Part shown: positions 22,301-34,025 of the stretch, piece after piece
Numbering within the stretch: the first letter of the stretch is position 1
Layout: each line of letters starts with the position of its first letter
Origin: Branchiostoma floridae
Taxonomy: Eukaryota; Chordata; Leptocardii; Amphioxiformes; Branchiostomatidae
Assembly: GCF_000003815.2 (NCBI RefSeq)
Contig: NC_049997.1
Location: 13,855,533-13,919,532 of the forward strand
Length of the DNA: 64,000 nucleotides
Direction of reading: 5' to 3'
Made by a program: the position numbers and the translations under genes
The notes under the pieces: model-generated
What the model saw: only the letters and a program-made list of their open reading frames with translations
Databases searched by the model: none
Told to the model about the DNA's origin: nothing

Positions 22301-25300
22301 AAACTAGTAACACTCATAAAGATGTCCCTGGCCAGTAATTAACTTGAACTTGTAATCTACATGTAGATGCCTGTTCCAAGGCCTACATGTACACAGGGCC
22401 TGTTTTCCAGGTCTAACTTATTAGTGGCAAGTTTCCTTGGGGGCAGCCCTAAGCCCTGGAGCTGAGGAACTGATCTGTGTAGGCCCCGGGTGGCAACAGT
22501 CTGGTATCCAGGCTACTTCTGCTGGGCCCCGTTCCGGACTCGTGTGAAGTTGTGAACTGCAAAGCGCTTTTGCTGACTGGTCTCCAAGAACTGCACCTGC
22601 ACTTTTAATTCATTCATAGGCAAATATTAGGAACTATGCACCCACAGAATGGGATAAACAAAGTTATGCTCATTATTTTTGTGGTCATACCAGTTATTTT
22701 GCCACTTAAGTCTCAAGACCATACAATGTCAAGGACAAGAGGTACACTGAAAAAAACTGCTATGATCGAATATTCTCATTATTATTGTGAATTTACTTCT
22801 ATTTTGCATAATCTATATATCATTTTGTACACCTTTGTCAAAGCTACCTTCATACCAAAAATCATGAAAATCCGCTATTCCTTTTTTGAGCTATCCTTAG
22901 GCCACACCAATTTGATTTCTTGGTTCACGGATTCGCTCGCTCCTATTTTTGGGAAAAATAAAATAAAAATAAAAATTACCACTCAGCAAATTTTTACCAT
23001 TACTGAAACCATTCACCAACTTTCTGGTGTAGCAAATTGGCCTTTATATTATAAGCTCCTTAAAATGTGGGTATTATCATTTGCAGTTATATTTTTCATT
23101 AATGAAGAATGGGACAAACATAAAAACTGACACTACTTTTGTAATTTTCAACGAACAGGTGCTGTTACTGTACAGTAATAAGTGTTAAAATTTTGTACTT
23201 TTTTCAAGCTAAAAACTTTTTATTCTTTATGATTTGGATTAGCCCTTACCTTTACCCCAACCATTTTACAATTTTTATTTTCATTTCGCCCTCTCGCTCC
23301 ATATTTTTTATGAAAAAATCTGTGAACCAAGAAATTAAATTGGTGTGGCCTTATCAGAAATTTTTAACAAAAATGCCCCTTATTCTAAAATAGGCTGCTA
23401 GAGGCCCAAACTAATGTCTCCTCACATGAGCACAAGGGCTGTTATAATCTAACATCCAAAAATTATGACCACAGCTTGTTCAGAACACAAGATATAAAAA
23501 CATGAACTTCTACTGCAGTATCAAGGAAAGTTGGTAGGGGGCCTAAAATCTTATCATTTCTAGTTTTCAGCATATCCTACCAACTTGACAAGTATGAAGC
23601 CAATCGACCCAATCAATCTTTAGATATCTTATTGACACACACACGTACACAGACAAACGTTAGTGAAAATATAACCTCTATGAATATTTCATGGGTTAAT
23701 TAGATGGCGACCTTGCCGAGCGAGCTTGGGATTAGCCACAATCTGCTTGTAGGTCTCACACCGTAGAAAGGGATGCAAGATTCGATTCATCTACTGCGGT
23801 TATCCTGTGGGGTAACCTGCAATATCCCACGGGGACAACTGCTAATCCCTCGGGATGTACTGTACTGAAACCGGTTCACCGCCCCATGCCCATGATTTGG
23901 CTTGAAGACTAGCATTTTCTTAACAATCATGTACGATATGCATGTTATATGGCCTTCATTTGCACAATAAGGTCTTGATTGCATGGTTATGTCTATTGAC
24001 GCGCATCCATCTCTTTGTCATTGTGAAGCGTCGCCCAAAACTATATAGGGTGTTTCTATGCAGGGGGATGGGGTGCAATGGTTCCAGTACATGCCATTAA
24101 TTATAATTGCAATGCANNNNNNNNNNNNNNNNNNNNNNNNNNNNNNNNNNNNNNNNNNNNNNNNNNNNNNNNNNNNNNNNNNNNNNNNNNNNNNNNNNNN
24201 NNNNNNNNNNNNNNNNCTTAAAGAATGCGTAAGAATTGCCAATGCAGCTACTTTTATTTATTTCATACACTTCATATATACAGGTTGCCAAAGGCAGAAG
24301 AAACACCAGGTCCTACAAATAGGGCAGAGCCGAGAAAGATCCTGCTAGACTGCGGTGCCAACGTGGCGTCCACAGTCCAGTTGTTTCGGGAGACCTACCC
24401 AGACGGTCAGGACTTCATCATACACTCTTTCGAGATAGACGAGAGGCTGGCGCCGTTCTTCGCGTCGTACCCGAATCACGTGCTACACTGTCCGACCGGG
24501 GTATCCAATAAAGATGGTGATTACAAATTAGTTCCACGTTTGAATTGCGCATGTGTAACAAGGTACATTGTGGCTGATATGTAAAAACTGAAGGCCCCCA
24601 TCAAACTTTGCGTAGGTGCCCGTTTGACTCCCTTAGCTGGCTATACTCCCTGGCCAGCTTTGATACTATATTATGGCACTGTAGGATCTGCCTGGAGATT
24701 AATAAAGAAAACACGTCTGGACTGTTAACAAGTTACGGACCTTCACTTTAGTCATATCATCCACAATGCATCCTCCTGCGCAACTGCCGTAGAAACCGTG
24801 AACCGTTTATACAGCGTTTATGTTGGTGTTATTTGTATTTCAGATATTGTGACCTTCTCAAAAGGCAGTATTAAATGTCTACAGCTCAAAGAAGGGAATA
24901 AAAGAATACTTCAAAACTTGCCGATGAAACACAGGAATGCTATGTAAGCTTCAGGTACCAGCCATTGAAATGCAAACTGGCATGTGTGGGTGGGTGTGGG
25001 GTCGGTCTCCTCTTTTTCAATTCATCCCACAATGTCTAATCTTCTGTGACTTACATTTCAGACAAACTGGACAAACCTTGTCATAAATCAAATTATAAGA
25101 TGGAGTTTCCTTTGAGGGTGCTTCCATGGCAGTATTTTTTTTTACAACAGAGATGGTGTCTTTCATTTCTGTCTCAGGCCCAGACACTATAGAACTGTAA
25201 TACTATGATCTTATTCATCAGCCAGATACTTCAATGGTAAGTAAACTTTTCAGTGCTTAAAAGCAATGTGGGAAGAAAAATGTCAACCCTTGATTCTAAA

Positions 25301-28300
25301 GCTTTTGAGCATCTTCTTAAGCTTATGCCAGGCCAGCCATGTGAAAATGTGTCTAGCTGCCTGATACCCATCCTTCTTGCTAGTGTTGGCTAGCCATCAG
25401 CCTATCAGATTTTCCAATTCCAGTTGATGAAGCAAATGGGCATCAGCCAATCACACTGACTTCTGCCCCCAGGCGACGATGTGATTGGTTATGACGACTG
25501 GTCAGCCTTAAACTAAAGTATTCCAGAGAACAATTGAGACCCTGCTTTACATTGTTCTAATATTCTTTTATTGTTACTCCACATTAGGAAATATGACGGC
25601 ATACTCCGAGTTGGTTTGGTCACCAGACAAAGGACTAAACAATGGCAAAGACATGCAGTGGGGAGGGGGGTCACTCTTTGCGTTTGACGATGAGAAAAGA
25701 GACACCAAGACGGGAGGCAAACGGAAGTTGTCCCATCACCGGATGATTCCGACGGTCGACCTGTCCCGCTGGATCCAGGAAAACACGGCGGTGGAAGACT
25801 ACGTCATCTTCAAGCTTGACGTGGAGGGCGCAGAGTACGACATCTTAAAGAAGATGCTGGAAGACGGAACCTTTAAGTGGGTGGACAAGTAAGTCTGCTT
25901 TTATTTCAATAGTCATATAAAATTACAATTCAAAGTCTGACTGGTAAAAATATCAGGCTTCCATGACAAAGTTGCCAACGAGTTCCAGTCATATTAATTG
26001 ATCGGCAGAAGGTCATCCAATTCTAAAATTGACGTTGTGTCACACGAATATGCCGCTTAAAAATCTATCTTATCATACTCATTCATTCAATGGTGCTAAA
26101 TGACCTGCGAACATGGGCGGGTCCCTAAAAACCCTGCGATGATTGATCATGAGAACACCCGGGGCATACAGATTGCCATTTGGTAATGAAAATGTCGTTT
26201 AGAATAAGATTTCACAGACTTGAGCAGGGCTGGAAAACGAAGCAACCAACTTGATTCTCATGTCTCTGATCACAGCTTGTTTTTTGGTTGGAAAGAACAT
26301 TACAAACACTTGTAATGGACAAGGCTTGGCAATGGCTGATGTAATCCCATTGTACATTTCTTAATGACCGCAGGTATTATGGAGAGTTTCACGGCTGGCA
26401 GCCTGTCACTGGCTGGGATAAAAACAAGAAGGCCAAACTCGTGTCTGATGTACAGACAAAAGGCAAACGTATGCTGGATTGGGCAGCCGAGTACAGGACT
26501 TACAGTGACTTCAACACCATGCATCCTCCAGTGGTAAGTAAAACTGGGGCAATGAAGTAGGTTTTGGAAATTGCAAGGTCGCACACATTTCAGGGAAATC
26601 AAATACAGAAATACTATTGACAACAGCCCTAACCAAGGTGGCCTTTAATCCGTGCTTCTCATGAGTGCGTTAGCGCTGGCCAGCCGTCACCAACGAATCA
26701 CATGCATATAGTCATGAGGAAACGTGATTGGATGGAAACCTTCCTCCAGAATATCGTTGGGAAGTATCCAATTGGCTGATAGTGACAGACTCATCTATAC
26801 ATTAACAAAATTCACACATTGAGGCACAAGAAAACATGAAATTAGGTGACATTTAGTGATCTTAGTTAAATTGTTTACATTTAACAGCATTTCTCATATT
26901 CTAGTACTCTAATAGAAAACAGTGGGCGGCACAATCTTCCTGGAACCTTTAACCAATTGCTGATGCCATGTGTCTGAAAGATCACGTTATATAAGCATTG
27001 AATTCTGATGAAGACAGTACATGTACTGATCTAGGACAGTCAGAAATGTAATGCACAGGGCTCTAGCCAGCTCGAAATTTTTTTCCGTCAGCCAATTCCC
27101 ATTGTCGCGAAAACAGCAAAAATTAAGTTGGAAAGACGGAACTGACACCTTGAAAAACGCGTTTTAATGAGATTATCGTATGCGAAAGGGCGCCGATACA
27201 CTAAAGTCAACAATCATAACAATAGCAAGACAGCCAGTGTGCGGCTTTCCGACCGTGGACAGCGTCCCCAAGCTGCCTGTACCTTCCACCAAGAATTTTT
27301 GTCCGTCAAGGTTGACGGAGTGGTTTAAAAACTTTTCCGTCACACGCAACAAATTCCCATCAATTGACGGAAAAATGGACGCTGGCTAGAGCCCTCAGGT
27401 GATGCACAAACTTTTCCTGATGAGGCAAAACTTGAGATCTGTATTTAACAATTAGCCTATTTCTTCAAGGAATCTGACAGTTTTGCCGGCTCCCCGGGGA
27501 CGGTATACTCCAGCTGTTCAGCCCCACCCTCGAAAGCCCCTCGCCTGGCACTGGCTGTTCTGGTCGGTATGAACGCCAAGGCCGCACACAAGCTGGTACA
27601 GACAATAGCAGCACATTCCAGCAGGATGCCGGTCACGCTCTTCGTTTTCGGGGACTTCGTGCAGATGTTTCCTGAACTGGTGACGGAATGGGCGAAAACT
27701 TTCACGATAGGCATGCGCGAGGTAAGGCGTTGGTTATTTGCATCCATTATTTACAAAGAAACGTCATATAATGATAAGGAGGATGAGTTTACTCAATATG
27801 GGCTTGAGGACCTACCCCATGTTGTGTACGGTCTCATAAGGAATGGTCTGACGGGTTCCTATAACCAACAAATCATCCACCAAGTGAGCAAAGCGTAAAT
27901 ATGTGTTTCAAGATATTGGTTGTCACCAAAAGAGTCTGAATAGATTTATATTTAACAGTGTCTATGATATGTTTGGTGATTTCCTAAATCATAATTATAC
28001 ACTTTATAATTTACACAACTGCTGATAAAGAAATCAACTCCATATTCCTCTCTTTTGTCCATGCCACTTACTACTAAGCAGTCCTCCGTAAAATACAAAT
28101 TTGTCACAATATAAAAGTGTACACTCAGATAAATTACATAGTATATTTGCCAAACAGCACCCTCGTTTCTAAAGTTTAAAAATTCCTTGAAATTACCGAT
28201 CTAATAAGCAAACCCTAGCCCCCTATAGTAGAATCATAAGCACTCCATATCTCTGAGTCTGACTAGGAATTACAGAAGGCAGGCCTCAAGACGTTACACA

Positions 28301-31081
28301 GGTCTGAACACCTTAAATCTTGAAAAAAAGATTCTTCGCAGGCCATGTCATGTCATGCTATGAACTAGTACTGTGTTAGATTAAATCTTATGGTTAATCT
28401 GTCATAATTATTGTCAAAGGAGGCCTTTTCCATCAATTATTCATAATCCCTACTGCAAAGTATCATCACTGTCACATCATCTGGTGTTTTTTTTATCCAC
28501 TATGACCTACTTCTAACGTTTTTTATCTGGTTAGGCCATACTGATTTGATTATATGGATTACATCGTCTAGGCACCCCTAGAAAGTGATGAGAGCAAATT
28601 TATTATGAAAGTGGTCAGGAAGGTTAATATTAGCATGGGTACCATTGAATTTCCACCGGGGCTTCTTACACTCGCTACCCTAAAAAATAAAAAGTATTTT
28701 TGTAAGATAGCGAGTGTAATTAATTGATAAGGAGCCCCGGTAGAAATCGAATGGTACTCAGGCTAGGTTGATATAATGACCGAACACAAACAAGATTTAT
28801 GAGGACTCCATGTAATCTGTATCTCTGTTATATTCTATCTGACCCTTACCTCTTTCATAACTTCAATGAAAAGCAGCCTGCAGGCCAATTTGAGCTTCTT
28901 CATGAATAAATAAAGGCTTATGAATAAGATATCCTCTTCTTTGACCTTGGAAGATAAATGGCTTAGGGCTTGAAAAACATTTTTTTTTCAATTTCATTTG
29001 AACTGACACATGGCAAAAAGAACAGTCGTATAGAGACCTAACATACCATTGTCATAACAATCCATAACTCGTATAGAGACCTAACATACCATTGTCATAA
29101 CTATCAATTGGTGTTCTCTAGTACTCTTGCAAACAGACATCTCCATCACAAACACACAGCATTCACTACAATACTTCCATTTGATGGCGGTAATAACATT
29201 TTGCATGGCACAACACGAACTCTTATAAAGAGGTCATACTAACTAAAAAGGCCAACATTTGCTCAAGAGCAAATACAGCATATTTCAGCCATCTCCCTCC
29301 CCATGCAACAGTCCAAAAACACTTCCGTACAAAAAATGAAATTTTGAATTTGAACAAAAATCACCCCTCCATGCAAAAATGAACTCTTCCTGTGATACCC
29401 CTATATAAAGTGGTGAAGATCTAGAAGTCCAAAAATACTTCAGCTAAAACGTCCGACTCTGAAATCACCAATACCTGTGGTATGGCTGAAATATAATTAA
29501 TTCACTACATTTGACATATTAGGTAGTGATACAAAAGTGACAGATAGCAAGTTGAGGACAATGGATAACATACATGGTACATGCATGATTTAGATCTGTA
29601 ACACACACGTAAGATTACTGTACATGTGCACAACATTACAAGGCAAGACGTTTTCTCCGGTCTGGTCTGCCTATTATTAATTAAACACCTAAAATAGCTC
29701 CAATGTGCAGTGTACATGGGGGCAACAACTTTGCCAGGCACTCTGGATACATTGTAGCTGTTTAATAAGTCCTTCATATTTAGTTATTTTGAGTTAGTCC
29801 ACTGGTTTCAGATTTGAATCACTTTCTGGCTGCCAGATTGGATCGTCTCTGTTAAATAGGAGTCTGCATAGGAAAGTTCTTGATACCCTTTTGCTTTTAA
29901 TTACGCATCCCTTTCAGTATTTGATTATCATATTTCCTTCTTCAATTTCAATTGTTGCAGAAATAAATAATGATAGATCAGATCAATAAATGTAATACAG
30001 AAACTTCAAGCTTGAAACTGTCAGACTCGATATAACTGGTAAATACACAAGGTTGTCGCCCCATGTACACTGTATTAGAGCCTTTTGAGGTGTTAAGGCA
30101 GACCCCGTTCTGGTTTTCTCCCCTGCAGAACCAACCATTTCCGCTAGGACACTTTACACTTCAGGCAGCGAGTTGGATCCGGATGGGGCTGGTCAGCGCG
30201 ATACAGCGACTGAGCGAAGTGGACATACAAACAGCCTACTACTTACCTGAGAAGGTGACAGACGTCGTGAAAAAAGAAGCCAACTCCCGGGGGTTGAGGA
30301 TCATCGAACCGACAGCTCGCTTCCCTCCAACTGATGGTATATTTCTTTAAACCTTTGCTTGAAAGTTCATTTGAATAACACTGTCAAAACGTGGCGTCAT
30401 ATGGCGTAACTGTTAGAGTGTTGGGCTTAAAACTAGCATGAGTTCCACACTCCGTAGTGACCCGTCCGCTGGCTCAGTACTTTTGCTTGATAACCACGGA
30501 CAGCAAGCAAAAGTACTGAGCCAGCGGTCACTATGGAGGATGGTACTCAGGCTAGCTTGAAACTTCAGAGGTCCTGAGTTTGATACTCGCCATGCCCCCA
30601 ACGTTGTACCGTTGGGAGAGGCACTTACATGAGCTTCCTCACTTTACCCTGGTGTAAAAATGGGTGCCTGACTTCGGTCGGGGAGGTAAAACATTACCTT
30701 TACCTTCTGTCTGTACTGTGTATGTGGCACTGTTAAGATAAGTCGCTAAGTTAAGTGCAGTGCCCGGTACGTCGACTTACTAACTTTAAAGTAGGGAGCA
30801 CTATGAAAACTTGAAAATAAATTTACAGTAGCACCTATCTCCCTTATTTTTTTTCAACAGAAAACTGGCTCCTGTCAGTTGAGAACTACTACAAGTACAG
30901 GGATGTCGAGAGGGTTCCCAAAGCTCTCCGCGTCATCGCCAACCAACTGGACAACAAGGGAGGCATCGTCAGTCTGGACTCGGACCACCCGGACAGCTAC
31001 ATGATTTCAGTTTTCCTCATGGACTACTTGGTGGAGAAGTCTGGTTATAATCTAGTCAGCATGGTTGACTGTCTGAAGTAG
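19366..31081 (+). CDS. Membrane-anchored FkbM-type methyltransferase with a C-terminal NodB-like domain, 541 aa
   Basis: Seven exons: 19366-19616, 24284-24516, 25588-25888, 26374-26533, 27470-27721, 30129-30336 and 30861-31081. All introns are GT-AG and the phases are continuous; the stop is TAG. Residues 13-37 form a hydrophobic segment after a basic N-terminus, so a type II membrane protein, probably Golgi or ER, is inferred. Residues 101-262 are an FkbM/Methyltransf_21 domain: SAM motif KILLDCGANVAST (102-114), acidic FEIDE (133-137) and the family signature VIFKLDVEGAEYDIL (234-248). These enzymes O-methylate sugars or small molecules; the acceptor is unknown. Residues 316-541 follow the strand/helix layout of polysaccharide deacetylases (LALAVLVGMNA, PVTLFVFGDF, FPELVTEWAKTFTIGMRE, GGIVSLDSDHPDSY, GYNLVSMVDCL). 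The metal-binding Asp and His-x-x-x-His motifs are absent, so it would be a dead or divergent NodB fold. The second-domain assignment is my inference. The 4.7 kb first intron holds an assembly gap. Confidence 0.85.
21626..21837. mobile_element. MITE family 1, copy 3 (full length)
   Basis: A 212-base copy with TA-CTGTAAATGCATTTAAG at the left and TGCATTTACGG-TA at the right. It lies in intron 1 of the methyltransferase gene. Confidence 0.85.
22897..23353. mobile_element. MITE with 35-base inverted ends, about 455 bases
   Basis: The left end, TTAGGCCACACCAATTTGAT then TTCTTGGTTCAC, pairs with the right end, GTGAACCAAGAAATTAAATT then GGTGTGGCCTTAT. The interior is AT-rich with no gene. It lies in intron 1 of the methyltransferase gene. 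Confidence 0.7.
23706..23795 (+). mobile_element. Decayed tRNA-like SINE head
   Basis: GACCTTGCCGAGCGAGCTTG resembles the A-box region of a long-variable-arm (Leu/Ser) tRNA. AGATTCGATTCA, about 60 bases later, resembles the B box. Stems are imperfect. It is probably a SINE head or tRNA pseudogene rather than a working tRNA. Confidence 0.35.
24117..24216. other. Assembly gap (100 N)
   Basis: Exactly 100 N, the conventional size for a gap of unknown length, ends 67 bases before exon 2 of the methyltransferase gene. The true missing length is unknown. Confidence 0.99.
27057..27395. mobile_element. MITE with AGGGCTCTAGCCAGC ends, 339 bases
   Basis: The left end AGGGCTCTAGCCAGC continuing to TTTTTTTCCGTCA pairs with TTGACGGAAAAATGGACGCT followed by GGCTAGAGCCCT. 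Further CCGTC/GACGG blocks pair inside. It lies in intron 4 of the methyltransferase gene and has no coding capacity. Confidence 0.75.
28634..28762. mobile_element. Hairpin MITE family 3, copy 1
   Basis: The 129-base element has arms CATGGGTACCATTGAATTTC and (complement) GAAATCGAATGGTACTCAGG, with CACTCGCTA/TAGCGAGTG inside. Flanks TTAG and CTAG suggest a four-base YTAG target duplication. The same ends and flanks occur at 30437-30551. Confidence 0.65.
28800..28960 (-). mobile_element. LINE-like 3' end repeat, copy 1
   Basis: On the minus strand the sequence TTTATTTATTCATGAAGAAG then CTCAAATTGGCCTGCAGGCT and CTTTTCATTG is repeated on the plus strand at 56850-56975. The AAATAAA-rich edge and common orientation of sequence suggest a retroelement 3' end; no protein is preserved. 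Confidence 0.45.
29027..29105. repeat. Two-copy tandem duplication, 43-base unit
   Basis: CGTATAGAGACCTAACATAC then CATTGTCATAAC is present twice in direct repeat in intron 5 of the methyltransferase gene. The copies are nearly identical. Confidence 0.7.
30391..30710 (+). mobile_element. tRNA-type SINE split by a hairpin MITE
   Basis: A tRNA-like A-box region (TGGCGTAACTGTTAGAGTGT) and a degenerate B box (GAGTTTGATACTC) are separated by the MITE at 30437-30551. The body (GTTGGGAGAGGCACTTACAT then GAGCTTCCTCACTTTACC) matches the body of the SINE at 35.3 kb. It lies in intron 6 of the methyltransferase gene. Confidence 0.6.
30437..30551. mobile_element. Hairpin MITE family 3, copy 2
   Basis: Arms CATGAGTTCCACACTCCGTA then GTGACC...CGCTGGCTCAGTACTTTTGC and the complement form an almost complete hairpin. 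The insertion is flanked on both sides by CTAG (30433-30436 and 30552-30555), a clear four-base target duplication. Confidence 0.75.
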
Positions 31082-32905
31082 ATATCAGCAACATCAAGTC
31101 GTCAAAATTCAATTGATCACTAAGCAATTTTTGAGTATGCCAATTTAAACTCATTTTAATAGTCGAAACTTGACTTAAACATACTCGTTTGTCCAGCTTA
31201 AGAAATGTACCCTACTATAATTTCATAAGCGTCAGTGTCAGTCAGCTTCTGGTCCCTAACTATAGGAATTCCCATACGCCAAAAAACTGTACTCTGCTAC
31301 CTTAACACAGCAGAATTCACAACAAAGCCGCATATGCTTGCCACTTCTGTGCTTGTTTACCTCTGAGGGGCCTTAATCTCTGACCTTACCCACAATTCCA
31401 GGCAGCAATGGAACTGTGTGGTGTTCTGTATAAAAAAATGTCTTCAGAGACCAAGCAGTGTTGAAAACAATAATGTATTTAGGGAAGGACTTCTGAATTG
31501 AATGAATTTGAATTGATGCTAAAAGCAGATTGTAACTAGAAAGGTAATATTTGCAAGCAAATACAGAATGTTACCTTCACATGTTGTAGTCTAACACTGG
31601 CAACTGTTTTGTTCATTCTTATTTGAACACATTTCTAAATGTAGTGACCCGAGCCCCTCTAGATCTGACATTTGCTACATTATGTAACCGAACACCACAT
31701 GGTGCCTGCTACTTTACCGGTTACCATGGTGACAGCCGTCTGGTCCAGGTCGTTGACCTTATTTGTGCAGAGAAGAAGAAGAAGAAACAAAGCAAAAACA
31801 ATATGTTCCCTTCTGTGAAGGTAACATAATTAGTTGACATCACTTATCACCAACAGCAGATACCTCACTTTAATGGAAGATGGTTAAATTGAAATTGCCG
31901 CAAATGGCAGATATGTGCCTTATTCATAGAAGATGGTAAAATAACAATTAAAAAATTATAATAGTATTGTTACTATAGTGGCCCATAATGACAAATTTTA
32001 CAGTATATGCAAACCATTTTTCCAGCCTTCTCAAACTTATCTGATTTGCAACTTCCAGGCAATGAAATTTGTCCTTGTGGGCCATCATAGATTTCTCTTG
32101 AATGATTTCATTTCAGGCATCTTTTATACATGTGAGAAGTTGAATCTGTATACCACATGTTGATTACGTTATTGAGACGAACTTGTACATCATCATGTTC
32201 TTGTAAACATATCTTTCTTCTGAAATTAATTTAGCCCAGTTGGGCAAAAATCTGGGAAACAGAATTATCTATCCTTGACTAGCGGCCAACCGCGGTCTGG
32301 AGAAGGTCGTGAGATCTTTGTTGGCTATGTGTGTGGTAGGGATTTTACAGATGTACATGCAAAAATGAATACACACTGCGGGATTGTCATCTTCCAGAAC
32401 ACAATAGGATCTACAACTTGTTTAATTTGAGACAAGCTACACCCTACTTATTTCCTTGGTATGATATGAAATATTTGGCTGTAAAAAAAGGAGGTTTTTA
32501 TGTTTATACATTAAAAAAGTTATATCTTGGAAGATGACATGATGTCCCATGATGTGTACTTCTCATGTAAATGTACAAATATTTTGCTTGTTTTGTGCAA
32601 TTTTCTTTGTATTTCCCCACCTACATGGATTCCATTATGTTTTACTTTGGAAGTAAATACTCAAGATATTTTACACAGCTCTTTGGTGAGACATATTATT
32701 ACTAAGTATTGATTCAGTAAAAGCAGTACAAAGAACCATTATGGTTTTATAAAGTATTGTGTTCTTGTATGACACATTAAATATAATACTCTGCTTCTGA
32801 CAAACAACAAAATATGAAAATAAAACACAGTTTCTTGTGACACACATTGGTATTGTTTGATACCAGATGTAAGTTGCATTTAGCCCATGTGGGCAAGAAT
32901 GTGCA

Positions 32906-32911
32906 AATAAA
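32906..32911 (+). terminator. Candidate polyadenylation signal, methyltransferase gene
   Basis: AATAAA about 1.8 kb after the stop codon. Another AATAAA-like run (AAAATAAAAC) is at about 32817. Which is used cannot be told from sequence alone. Confidence 0.3.
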
Positions 32912-33422
32912 GATCTTTTAATTCTATATTTTTAACCTTTAAGTGCTGACAGTTACACCATGAGGCCACTATAAATTCAATTACTGGTTTTCAGATGTTT
33001 CATAGGAAAATAATTGAGTAGGTAGGTGAAAAGGAAAGAAGGCTTCCTGTACTAATAGACTTACGAGTAAGGGGTGGGTATACCGTGATACATTAACTAA
33101 AAAATGTACTACCGGTAGAAACAGATAACAAGAGCAAAGTAGAGGAGGGATGACAGCCCAGATTTCTATCAAATATCTACAGGCAAACTTGGTCTAAATT
33201 AACAGATGCAGTTAGCGTTGTTAACATGTTTCAGGTCTGTATTTGAATCGTACCTGTAATTTTTTGTACCGGTACGTATATTTGGGTTATGCAAAGGAGA
33301 CAAACAAAGGTGATGACCAAGGACAGGTGTGACTCAAGACAACAATCAATGCATTCAGGTGTACAAAAACACCTGTTCATAAGGCCAAGGAAATCAGTTC
33401 TTTTTCCAAACATTGCATGGAA

Positions 33423-33626
33423 TACTGTAAATGCATTTAAGTTTGCGGGGATTCAATTTTGCGGTAGCAGGGAAAAGGACTTTTTGCGGTGGTCTTAAGT
33501 TCACGGTAACATAGACTGCAGTCTAATACCATAATAGAAAAATGTTCGTGGTGTTTTTAAGTGTGAAGTGGTCACCGCAAAAACCGCGAACATTAATCCA
33601 CCGCGAACATTTCTGCATTTACAGTT
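33423..33626. mobile_element. MITE family 1, copy 4 (more diverged)
   Basis: A 204-base copy whose left end is TA-CTGTAAATGCATTTAAG. The right end is TGCATTTACAG followed by TT instead of TA. Several CGCGG blocks have decayed to TGCGG, consistent with methyl-CpG loss and greater age. Confidence 0.8.
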
Positions 33627-34025
33627 ATAGACATGTAGTCCAATGATTAATGACCCTTGACCCAGAGGCAGGGAATTTGAATCCCTGTTGTTGTTGTTTG
33701 GCTAATATGCACACTACTAGAAAGTGTTAAAGTCTATATAAGACAGGATGTTATAGCTCCCATCAGGACTTCCTACGGGGGTGCAGGGATCTAACATGTA
33801 GGTCTAGAATTTGGAAAAAAAAGGGAAATTGGCCTGCGTAGTCAGTCTGATGTTATGCCATGGTCCACTGTCCAATGTACTTGTCATAAGAGATTCCATG
33901 GTATAAGGAACCTCTGTAGATGCCATACGTAATGTCTGTCTTCTCTGTGACAACCAGCGGAAAAATAGCCCTTCAGTGAGCTGAACGAAGTTCAAAATCA
34001 CTGGTTGAGATCACTTACACATGTT

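Larger units (their letters stand above)
20369..23697. repeat. Oppositely oriented repeat ends in intron 1
   Basis: CTCCATGAAATATTCATGGAG (a palindrome) at about 20371 and CCTCTATGAATATTTCATGG at about 23675 face each other across 3.3 kb in intron 1 of the methyltransferase gene. Each is followed inward by sequence resembling common marine-invertebrate repeats. They may be the two ends of one element or two separate insertions; I cannot tell. The space between has no gene, but holds MITE copies. Confidence 0.25.
31082..34025. other. Region between the convergent methyltransferase and GSKIP genes
   Basis: The two genes converge here. Sequence up to about 32.9 kb is AT-rich and could be a long methyltransferase 3' UTR. 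I see no further gene. It contains a MITE family 1 copy and GGGTACCGGTAC-type repeat fragments near 33.07-33.28 kb. Confidence 0.5.

Noticed and set aside
23706-23795. Functional tRNA gene
   Set aside because: The acceptor and anticodon stems do not pair properly and the B box is imperfect.
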